In this document: positions 25,101-30,770 of the stretch, in pieces
Numbering within the stretch: position 1 is the first letter of the stretch
Layout of the letters: each line of letters starts with the position of its first letter
From: Chitinophagales bacterium 33-2
GTDB taxonomy: Bacteria > Bacteroidota > Bacteroidia > Chitinophagales > Chitinophagaceae
Assembly: GCA_002050435.1 (NCBI GenBank)
Contig: MWYV01000005.1
Location: 1-35,103, forward strand
DNA: 35,103 nt
Direction: 5' to 3'
Translations under genes and position numbers: made by a program
Notes under the pieces: generated by a model
The model's database searches: none
The model's input: only the letters and a program-made list of their open reading frames with translations
Told to the model about the DNA's origin: nothing

Positions 25101-25707
25101 TTAACTGGTTATTGATCTCGAAAAGCAAATCTTCTATACGGGCCAGGTCCTGCTCAGTAGCATCCAGTTTTAGTTTTGCCTCTTTTTTTCTTGTTTTATA
25201 AATGCTGATCCCTGCTGCCTGTTCCAGCATCCGGCGGCGGCTATTTTCTTTGTCTTTAATCAGGTCATCCACCATACCCAGTTCAATAATAGCGTAGCTG
25301 TCGGTGGAAACGCCGGTATCAAGAAACAGGTTCTGAATATCTTTTAGTCTGCACTGAACATCATTCAGTCTGTATTCGCTTTCACCATTTTTATAAAATT
25401 TGCGGGTAATGGTGATGGTATTGAATTCGGTGGGCAGCAGATTCTTGGTGTTCTCAAAAGTCAGACTTACCTCGGCCAATCCGGAGGCACTCCTGGTTTT
25501 TGACCCGTTAAAAACAAGGCTTTCAAGGTTTTCAGACCTCAGGTGGCTAATTTTTTGTTCACCGATCACCCAGCGTATACTGTCAACAATATTGCTTTTA
25601 CCGCAACCATTGGGACCAACAATTCCGGTAATATTCTCATCAAAGCTGACAAGGGTTTTGTCAGCAAAACTTTTGAAACCCTTGATTTCCAAAGATTTTA
25701 GTCGCAC
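22183..25707 (-). CDS. smc: Chromosome segregation ATPase SMC
   Basis: 1174 residues, normal length. The start is GTG at 25707, giving the near-universal MRLKSLEIKGFKSFADKT N-terminus; no better ATG exists. Walker A is GPNGCGKSN (residues 31-39). A long coiled coil (about 165-500) leads to the hinge (about 510-650, from MEGYPESIKFLHNN to LTGGSVGLFEGKKIGR), then the returning coiled coil (about 660-1000). The ATPase head closes with the ABC signature QLSGGERTLTATALLF and Walker B PAPFCILDEVDAPLDDANV. SMC dimers load with ScpAB and compact and segregate sister chromosomes. scpA and scpB are not in the window. It has its own -7 element and a strong terminator. Identification is secure. Confidence 0.98.
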   Translation of the reverse strand: MRLKSLEIKGFKSFADKTLVSFDENITGIVGPNGCGKSNIVDSIRWVIGEQKISHLRSENLESLVFNGSKTRSASGLAEVSLTFENTKNLLPTEFNTITITRKFYKNGESEYRLNDVQCRLKDIQNLFLDTGVSTDSYAIIELGMVDDLIKDKENSRRRMLEQAAGISIYKTRKKEAKLKLDATEQDLARIEDLLFEINNQLKTLENQAKKAQKYFEIKKDYREVSIELAKAALEGFNITYKTLNEQQESQTDKKIALEAEIGTEEAVLEQERVAFIEKEKQLHDLQQGFNELVQTVRTRENEKNLASQRLEYLRERETNLSQFLGKAEGQIKGIEESIHFTEQQIQEEDQTLHGLSGQLEELRSQVDKRRNVLDENRTQVNQLRNAFQLVQRSQFDAEKKVAVADTSIQNIQRTIFQMEEEKATRQEQVHQLEKEKEEKQHLLEQKQTDLEQLQQHHNKTKEQIFQTQSVLEGLRSNLANENRKLDSKRNEHDLLKSLVDSMEGYPESIKFLHNNKGWNHKAPILSDIIYVKEEFRAAVENVLEPYLNYYVVNNLAEGLQAVHLLDNNKKGKANFFLLDKVSDAVVHNPDHRPANTTPALDVIEVDEQYSKLAEQLLGNVFIADDESVLENSNGFVILEKHGKYVKGNFTLTGGSVGLFEGKKIGRAKNLEKLNEQILEQKSIVDELTAQIQSRHNEVIAYNADLKESIIRQSEQEIQQLNNQLYGLQNKLENLTHAQSSAQNRIEDLQEQLDQTHAAVDNVRKELEELNVNLADNSSQVQQAEEAFRNIEVEYNEINTQYNNLNLQVTREQSKINALKQELQFKTNQLNDLKQQVETNTIQLKETTDNIEGSEAGLKSVEGGLFELMKRKDEEEKILNEADQTYYNIRSKLSAKESELRHKVKGKEQVEHLLSEIKDKLSDVKLQLAGMKERLNVEFRIQLEDVLDEPRNSETPVEELQEKADRMKKRLENLGEVNPTAIEAFEEMRKRYEFIVEQKDDLVNAKQSLLQTIAEVETTANQKFLDTFNQVRENFRKVFKTLFTEDDQCDLILENPDNLAETSIDIMAKPKGKRPTSISQLSGGERTLTATALLFAIYLIKPAPFCILDEVDAPLDDANVGKFTNMIREFSNNSQFIIVTHNKTTMSAVDVIYGVTMQEPGVSKLVPVDFRSLN

Positions 25708-25729
25708 GCGCTCACGGTTTTAGTAGCGG

Positions 25730-25737
25730 CAAATATA
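25730..25737 (-). promoter_or_regulatory. -7 element upstream of smc
   Basis: On the minus strand TATATTTG matches TAnnTTTG exactly, 22 bases before the GTG start. No good TTTG is found 19-21 bases further up, so only the -7 half is supported. Confidence 0.4.
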
Positions 25738-25900
25738 ATTGAATGGCAAGGATTTACTTTAAATCATAGCTGGTGAACGGTGGTTCTTATACCCATTTTT
25801 CTCACAGCAGGGAGTGTCGATCCCTATCTATTTGCAGGTGAAATGAGTCAACTCAAAGTTTTTTACTCATTTTTGCAGCTCAATTCAAACAAGCTTTATT

Positions 25901-26683
25901 ATGAATATTATTGTTCCCGTAGATTTTTCTCAGATTTCTCTGAATGCTGCGCAATTTGCCGCAAAGATGATTGCTGGCCATTATGGAGCCACTCTTTACC
26001 TTTTTCATACTTATGAAAAGTCGAAAGATGCGCAAAAAGCAAGGGAGTCGATGGACGAGTTCAGGGATAAACTAAAAGAAGGCAGCATGGTGAAGACCGA
26101 AACCATACTGGAAGAAAATGACGATTTTATTGAATGTCTTGAAAGAAAAATCAGGCACATGGATGCTGAATTGCTGGTCATGGCCATTAATGAAAAAAAC
26201 AAGTTTGAACAGGTCATCTCCAGCAGCAATTCGCTTAGGATGATTGAAAAAAATCTTTGCCCGGTGCTGGTAATTCCTTCGGAAGCAAAATACACAGAAA
26301 TTAAAAACGTTGCGCTTGCATCTGATTTTAAGGATGTGAGAAACGCCATTCCGATCGTGCCGGTAAAAAGAGTGTTGTCGCTTTTCAAGCCCAGCCTGCA
26401 CATCGTGAACATCAACAGCGAGATCTATGTTTCGCTGAACGAAGAATATCTTGAGCAAAGAAGACTGATGCAGGAAATGTTTGCTGAATTTAACCCGGAA
26501 TTTTATTTCATCACTACCTACGATTTTCACCAGACTTTAAGGCAGTTCATTGATGATAAAAACATAGACCTGGTACTGACCTTCCCGAGGTCCCATTCAT
26601 TTATTAATAATCTTATTAAAGGAAATAATACCAAAAAGCTGGTTATGGAAAGTTTGGTGCCTGTTCTTGCAGCTCATGAATAG
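25901..26683 (+). CDS. Tandem-domain universal stress protein (UspA family)
   Basis: 260 residues, two Usp folds in tandem: residues 1-127 (MNIIVPVDFSQISLNAAQFA ... CPVLVIPSEA) and 132-260 (IKNVALASDFKDVRNAIP ... LVPVLAAHE). The usual nucleotide signature GxxGx9GS/T before the last strand is absent in both halves: the first reads INEKNKFEQVISSSNS and the second FPRSHSFINNLIKGNN. So it probably does not bind ATP in the canonical way, as in the UspA rather than the UspFG subgroup. Such tandem proteins are common in Bacteroidota and linked to stress survival. The stop codon falls inside a heptamer repeat, and a terminator follows. Family is secure, role is not. Confidence 0.92.
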   Translation: MNIIVPVDFSQISLNAAQFAAKMIAGHYGATLYLFHTYEKSKDAQKARESMDEFRDKLKEGSMVKTETILEENDDFIECLERKIRHMDAELLVMAINEKNKFEQVISSSNSLRMIEKNLCPVLVIPSEAKYTEIKNVALASDFKDVRNAIPIVPVKRVLSLFKPSLHIVNINSEIYVSLNEEYLEQRRLMQEMFAEFNPEFYFITTYDFHQTLRQFIDDKNIDLVLTFPRSHSFINNLIKGNNTKKLVMESLVPVLAAHE

Positions 26684-26715
26684 TGAATGGGGAATGGTCA
26701 ATAGTCAATGGTCAA
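26681..26715 (+). repeat. Heptamer tandem repeat TRGTCAA, five units
   Basis: TAGTGAA, TGGGGAA, TGGTCAA, TAGTCAA, TGGTCAA in direct 7-base periodicity. The first three bases are the stop codon of the universal stress gene. It sits between that stop and its terminator. It is a different unit from the CTAAAC repeats. Confidence 0.85.
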
Positions 26716-26722
26716 TACAAGC

Positions 26723-26751
26723 AAAAGCCTTTACACATGTAAAGGTTTTTT
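26723..26751 (+). terminator. Rho-independent terminator after the universal stress gene
   Basis: CCTTTAC / GTAAAGG (26728-26734 with 26739-26745), loop ACAT, then six T. An A-run before the stem can extend it by pairing with the T-run. Confidence 0.85.
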
Positions 26752-26847
26752 CATTTAAAGGGGATCACCTTCAAATTAACAGCGGTGATTTTGACTTCCA
26801 CCCTTCATGACCTATTTTCGGGAGCCCTTAGGTTAAAGACCTGCTAT

Positions 26848-27795
26848 ATGAAGAATATCAAACTGATAGAAGTTGCCTCTGAGATCGGTGCCGGCACAAG
26901 AGGCGCCAGCCTTGGAATTGAAGCTATTAAGATCGCGGCATTGGATTTTATGAGTAATTTCTTTATCCATTTTCCTTCTGAAAAAGTTCCGGTAGAAAAT
27001 AAAATACTTTACGAGCCCATTGAATCGCCCTATGCGAAACGGATCAAGGGAATTGTATCGATGAATGAGCGGGTGAGCAAAGCAGTTTCCGATTCGTTAA
27101 AATCAAATTTTTTTCCTGTAGTGATCAGTGGTGATCATTCCATTGCAGCAGCCACGATCGCAGGTATCAAAATGGCAAAACCTAAAGGCAAACTGGGAGT
27201 GATCTGGATAGATGCCCATGCCGATATGCATACACCTTATACCACACCTTCAGGTAATATGCATGGGATGCCACTGGCCGCTGCCATTAATGAAGACAAT
27301 ATTGAAAGTGCCGTGCATGAACTCGACTCCGAAACAGTGAAACAATGGAACTACCTGAAAAACCTTGGTAAGATCGCTCCTAAAGTACTGCCCGAGGACG
27401 TGGTATTTATTTCGCTGAGGGATTTTGAAAAAGAAGAAAAATTTCTGATCGATAAATATGGAATGAAGGTGATCTCCACCAAGGAAGTCAGAAGTAAAGG
27501 GCCCGAAAACATCGTTAGATCTGTATTGAGATACCTGAGTGACTGCACGGATATTTATATATCCTTTGATGTAGACAGCCTGGATTCATCGATAAGCAAA
27601 GGCACCGGCACACCGGTAAATAATGGGCTCAGGGAAAGAGAGGCAGAAGATCTGATCAGCAAATTTATGCAGAATAGGAAAGTCTGTTGTTTTGAGATCA
27701 CCGAAGTTAATCCCACGCTGGATAAGGAAAACCTGATGGCAGAAATTGCCTTTAATATTTTACAGCGCAGCGTAAATGTGCTGATGATGAGTTAA
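26848..27795 (+). CDS. Arginase/agmatinase-family ureohydrolase, probably arginase
   Basis: 315 residues from ATG at 26848 (MKNIKLIEVASEIGAGTRGAS). The frame is open from 26785, but the added residues have no family resemblance. Binuclear manganese ligands are all present: His97 in SGDHSIAAAT, Asp122, His124 and Asp126 in IDAHADMHTP, and Asp241 and Asp243 in SFDVDSLDSS. The N-terminal EIGAGTRGASLG block and the GTGTPVNNGL and FEITEVNPTLD blocks resemble arginase (L-arginine to ornithine plus urea) more than agmatinase; formiminoglutamase cannot be fully excluded. No urease or other arginine-degradation genes are adjacent. A DUF1684 gene follows after 9 bases and is probably cotranscribed. Family is secure; substrate is likely arginine. 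Confidence 0.93.
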   Translation: MKNIKLIEVASEIGAGTRGASLGIEAIKIAALDFMSNFFIHFPSEKVPVENKILYEPIESPYAKRIKGIVSMNERVSKAVSDSLKSNFFPVVISGDHSIAAATIAGIKMAKPKGKLGVIWIDAHADMHTPYTTPSGNMHGMPLAAAINEDNIESAVHELDSETVKQWNYLKNLGKIAPKVLPEDVVFISLRDFEKEEKFLIDKYGMKVISTKEVRSKGPENIVRSVLRYLSDCTDIYISFDVDSLDSSISKGTGTPVNNGLREREAEDLISKFMQNRKVCCFEITEVNPTLDKENLMAEIAFNILQRSVNVLMMS

Positions 27796-27804
27796 ATTTA
27801 GAAC

Positions 27805-28386
27805 ATGAAAACAGCTTTTTTATCTTTTATGCTGGCCGCATCTTTTATTGCTGCTGCCCAGGGTTATTCCGATTCTTTAAGAATGTTCAGGCATAATTAT
27901 GTTACAACACATGAAGTAGTAAAAGGTGCCGACGCAGCCAATTTACAATTCTACGAGATCAATCCTTCATATAGCGTCGTTGCAAATTTTGAGAAAATAG
28001 AAAACAGCCCATGGTTCCAGATGAAGACTTCCGGAACATTACAAAAAATGTACAGGGTTTATGGAGTTGCAAAATTTAATCTGAATGGGCAGCAACTTTC
28101 CCTGAATATTTACCAGTCACAGGACCTGTTGAATACGAGTTATGCATCTTATTTGTTTTTACCTTTTACCGATGCTACCAATGGCAACGGTTCGTATATA
28201 TCCGGGCGCTATATAGATCTTAAAATGGACGCGATTCAAAACGGAACCGTGAAGCTTGATTTTAATAGATCCTATAATCCTTATTGTGCCTATGTGGATG
28301 GCGTGTACAATTGTCCCATTCCTCCCAAAGAAAATCATCTGCCTGTTGCCATCACCGCTGGAGAAAGGAATTACGTAAAGGAATAA
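27805..28386 (+). CDS. DUF1684 family exported protein
   Basis: 193 residues. A signal peptide covers residues 1-18 or 19 (MKTAFLSFMLAASFIAAAQG). The conserved DUF1684 signature is clear in the C-terminal half: YLFLPFTDATNGNGSY, GRYIDLK, LDFNRSYNPYCAY and CPIPPKENHLPVAITAGE. The biochemical function of this family is not established. It begins 9 bases after the arginase-like gene. A conserved Cys pair (NPYCAY and YNCPIPP) could form a disulfide in the periplasm. Confidence 0.92.
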   Translation: MKTAFLSFMLAASFIAAAQGYSDSLRMFRHNYVTTHEVVKGADAANLQFYEINPSYSVVANFEKIENSPWFQMKTSGTLQKMYRVYGVAKFNLNGQQLSLNIYQSQDLLNTSYASYLFLPFTDATNGNGSYISGRYIDLKMDAIQNGTVKLDFNRSYNPYCAYVDGVYNCPIPPKENHLPVAITAGERNYVKE

Positions 28387-28411
28387 TGAGCATAATATCC
28401 ATCCGCTCATT
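28385..28411 (+). terminator. Possible terminator between convergent genes
   Basis: AATGAGC / GCTCATT (28385-28391 with 28405-28411), 13-base loop, overlapping the DUF1684 stop codon and followed on the plus strand by TTTACTTTTTATATTTTT within the 3' end of the opposite gene. The stem is only modest. Confidence 0.4.
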
Positions 28412-29305
28412 TTACTTTTTATATTTTTCTAAAGTTTTTTTCAAACCTTCATCAAAACTGGTGGGCTCATAATCGAGTTCACGAATAGCTTTTGAAATAT
28501 CAAAACCTGTTTTAAGTGGTCTTCTTGCAGGCTGGTCAAAATCAGATTCCTCCACTTCTGTTATCAGGCTTTGGTCAAGTTCAAGGAATGCGGCTGTTTC
28601 CATAGCCATTTGATAGGGTGTGCGCACATCTTTTCCTGAAACATGAAAAATGCCTTGTTTATTTTTTTTAATGATCTCGATAATAGCAGCCACCAGGTCT
28701 TCTACAAAAGTGGGCGTTCGCACCTGATCTCCAAATATCTTTAATGATTTCCCCTGTAATAAATGATCAGCAACCATTGTCAATAAATTTTGCCTGGCAA
28801 GTATTGGAATGCCATATACCAGTACTGTCCTGACTATCGACCATGGACCTTCATAATTCATTACCAGGTCTTCACTGATAATTTTTGTTTCGCCGTAATA
28901 ATTCACAGCTGCCCTTTCATCGTCCTCTTTATAATTTCCACTTCTTCCGTCAAATACAAAATCGGTAGAAAGAAAAATGAATTTGCTATTGTAAAGAACA
29001 GCATATTTCAATAACAACTTTGTTCCTTCAACATTTATCAAATAAGCTTGTGATTTGTTGAGATGACAATCATCCGGTTTTGACATGGCGCCAGCATGAA
29101 TAACGATGGCAGGTTCATGTTGTTTAAAAACGGATTTCACCTGCTCCTCTTTTGTAAAATCAAGGACCTCATAAATTATCGCTCCTCCTGTATGTGAGGT
29201 GATTCCTCTTCCTGAAGCAATAACGTGAAAACCAAGGCGGTGCAAATGATGTATAAGATAAGATCCAATGAAGCCGTTGGCACCGGTCACCAGAATTTTT
29301 TGCAT
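28412..29305 (-). CDS. NAD(P)-dependent sugar-nucleotide reductase/epimerase, RmlD-like extended SDR
   Basis: 297 residues from ATG at 29305 (MQKILVTGANGFIGSYL); a TTG two codons upstream also keeps the frame. The Rossmann motif is TGANGFIG (residues 7-14). The catalytic triad of extended SDRs is present: Ser/Thr in FLSTDFVFDG and YxxxK in NYYGETK. This pattern is closest to RmlD (dTDP-4-dehydrorhamnose reductase) and related enzymes. No rmlABC genes are nearby, so a role in dTDP-rhamnose synthesis is not supported by context. It follows the lipoprotein gene by 14 bases on the same strand. Fold is secure; substrate is open. Confidence 0.88.
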   Translation of the reverse strand: MQKILVTGANGFIGSYLIHHLHRLGFHVIASGRGITSHTGGAIIYEVLDFTKEEQVKSVFKQHEPAIVIHAGAMSKPDDCHLNKSQAYLINVEGTKLLLKYAVLYNSKFIFLSTDFVFDGRSGNYKEDDERAAVNYYGETKIISEDLVMNYEGPWSIVRTVLVYGIPILARQNLLTMVADHLLQGKSLKIFGDQVRTPTFVEDLVAAIIEIIKKNKQGIFHVSGKDVRTPYQMAMETAAFLELDQSLITEVEESDFDQPARRPLKTGFDISKAIRELDYEPTSFDEGLKKTLEKYKK

Positions 29306-29319
29306 CAGCAAATATATGC

Positions 29320-29895
29320 TCAGGGCGTTAAGGCTGCAAGCGACACGAGTTGCTCATAGGTTAATCCAACAATGGAATTTTTTGTATGACCCATGCGTTG
29401 CAGGTAATCAGCCGAAATAATAACCGAACGAAATTGAACGGTTGCCGGTGGTGCAATTGAAGCACCAGGTACATATTGGTGTTTGTTTGTCCTGTATTGA
29501 TAACGCAATGCTCCTTCTTGCACTGTAAAATACCAGTACTGGTGAAAGGCAGGCTTGCCGGGCTGAGGATAAACAGCGTAAGGAAGCTTAGTCGGTTTGT
29601 CCAGCATGCGTTCGTCTTCCAGCGGAATATGCTTTGCAAAAACAATAATGGCGCCCTGGGCTATTACCTCATTGCTGATGATTGGAAATGATTTATGAAA
29701 AAAGGAAACCTTGTACTCATTACTGTCAATGGTAGTCCAACCGGAAATGGATTCCCAACCAGTATCTCCCACACCTGATTTTGCCTGCTGTTGTTGACTG
29801 GCCCTTGAATGACCGGCTTCAACAATATCTTTTGATTTTGAACAACTTAAAAGGATCACCAGGCTAAAGCCCATCCACAGTTTCATACGCTTCAT
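29320..29895 (-). CDS. Lipoprotein of unknown function
   Basis: 191 residues from ATG at 29895 (a second ATG, MKLWMGF, is 3 codons in). Lipobox LLSC places the lipidated Cys at residue 18. The mature part begins with a Gln-rich low-complexity linker (about residues 34-38), then a single beta-rich domain with conserved-looking aromatic patterns (WTTIDSNEYKVSFFHKSF, FHQYWYFTV). The last 40 residues (FRSVIISADYLQRMG, GLTYEQLVSLAALTP) resemble a region seen in other Bacteroidota hypothetical lipoproteins. I cannot assign a family. It precedes the RmlD-like gene and probably shares its transcript. Confidence 0.8.
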   Translation of the reverse strand: MKRMKLWMGFSLVILLSCSKSKDIVEAGHSRASQQQQAKSGVGDTGWESISGWTTIDSNEYKVSFFHKSFPIISNEVIAQGAIIVFAKHIPLEDERMLDKPTKLPYAVYPQPGKPAFHQYWYFTVQEGALRYQYRTNKHQYVPGASIAPPATVQFRSVIISADYLQRMGHTKNSIVGLTYEQLVSLAALTP

Positions 29896-29953
29896 AACAC
29901 ATGCTTTGTTCTAACAAAACTGAAACCATGCCATTTTTAATCAGTTTCTGCCA

Positions 29954-29983
29954 CAAAAAAATCTCCCCGGTTCACAGGGAGAT
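29954..29983 (-). terminator. Rho-independent terminator after lolA
   Basis: ATCTCCC / GGGAGAT (29961-29967 with 29977-29983), 9-base loop. On the minus strand it is followed by seven T. It lies 27 bases after the lolA-like stop codon. Confidence 0.85.
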
Positions 29984-30009
29984 GTCAAAAATTTTTATTT
30001 TCTAAGATT

Positions 30010-30672
30010 TTATCGCAGATCTACCACTTCTACACCTGGAAATTTTGCTTTATCAAATGAAAAGAAAGCATCACTCACCGTAACATTCTGCTTTAGAGAA
30101 TTGACAGTATAACTGTAACGTCCACCTGTTTTCTCAAGAAATTTTGCACTGTATAATGTTTTGGTGGCTTTATCTACCTGGATGTAAACTTTATGATAGG
30201 GACGATTCTTGTCGATGGGAGTTAATTCTATTTCCTGAATGGTTTTGGTTCCTATTTTTTTCTCACCATTCATTTTATAATAAAAATCCTTATCATAAAA
30301 ATTGGTAAACATCTTCTGTGGGGTCATGGCAGATGATGAAGTATTCACATTATCAATGGTCACTTCATTAGAAGATTTATCAAAATTCCACGTAGACCTT
30401 CCATCAGAAAAAATTTCAAGTCCATCCAAAGAAACTTTGTACTTATTACCTTTCATGGTCACCATGCCTTTTTTAGTAGACAATGCCTTACCCTGTGCAT
30501 TTTCCACAGTATAGGTGAAACTGGCCTGGGGCACTTTAAAGGTTTTGAATTTGGCACTTACTGCATCGAGCACTTTTTTGGCCGCAGGATCATTTTTGGT
30601 AGGGTTGGCGCCTTGTGCCTGAACAGAAGTCATTAAAGTAAAAAAGCCGATCAGAGTAAATAATGTTTTCAT
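30010..30672 (-). CDS. lolA: LolA-family outer-membrane lipoprotein carrier
   Basis: 220 residues. Signal peptide 1-20 (MKTLFTLIGFFTLMTSVQAQ). The mature protein has the open beta-barrel pattern of LolA/LppX-like carriers: LDAVSAKFKTFKVPQASFTYTVENAQG, then YKVSLDGLEIFSDGRSTWNFDKSSNEV, TPQKMFTNFYDKDFYYK and the later strands. LolA ferries lipoproteins from the inner-membrane LolCDE complex to the outer membrane through the periplasm. It lies 98 bases downstream of ftsK, the same neighbour order as in E. coli (ftsK-lolA). A candidate promoter lies in that gap. Family assignment is strong; symbol given on family plus context. Confidence 0.88.
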   Translation of the reverse strand: MKTLFTLIGFFTLMTSVQAQGANPTKNDPAAKKVLDAVSAKFKTFKVPQASFTYTVENAQGKALSTKKGMVTMKGNKYKVSLDGLEIFSDGRSTWNFDKSSNEVTIDNVNTSSSAMTPQKMFTNFYDKDFYYKMNGEKKIGTKTIQEIELTPIDKNRPYHKVYIQVDKATKTLYSAKFLEKTGGRYSYTVNSLKQNVTVSDAFFSFDKAKFPGVEVVDLR

Positions 30673-30699
30673 TCTTAATGATTTTAATTAAATCCGGGG

Positions 30700-30732
30700 T
30701 AAAATTAGCCCCTCCAGTCGCTATTTTGCAAT
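30700..30732 (-). promoter_or_regulatory. Candidate promoter of lolA
   Basis: On the minus strand TAATTTTA (plus 30700-30707) matches the -7 consensus except for the final base, with ATTG (plus 30729-30732) exactly 21 bases upstream as a near -33 element. Distance to the lolA ATG is 27 bases. Confidence 0.4.
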
Positions 30733-30770
30733 AGACATACCGCATATTCTTAATAAAATGCTTCTTAACA

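Noticed and set aside
25795..25830. Structured RNA or tRNA between smc and the universal stress gene
   Set aside because: Only a 5-bp stem (AGGGA/TCCCT) is present, with no cloverleaf or riboswitch-like core.
26785..26847. 21-residue extension of the arginase-like protein
   Set aside because: No resemblance to arginase N-termini; MKNIKLIEVA at 26848 fits.
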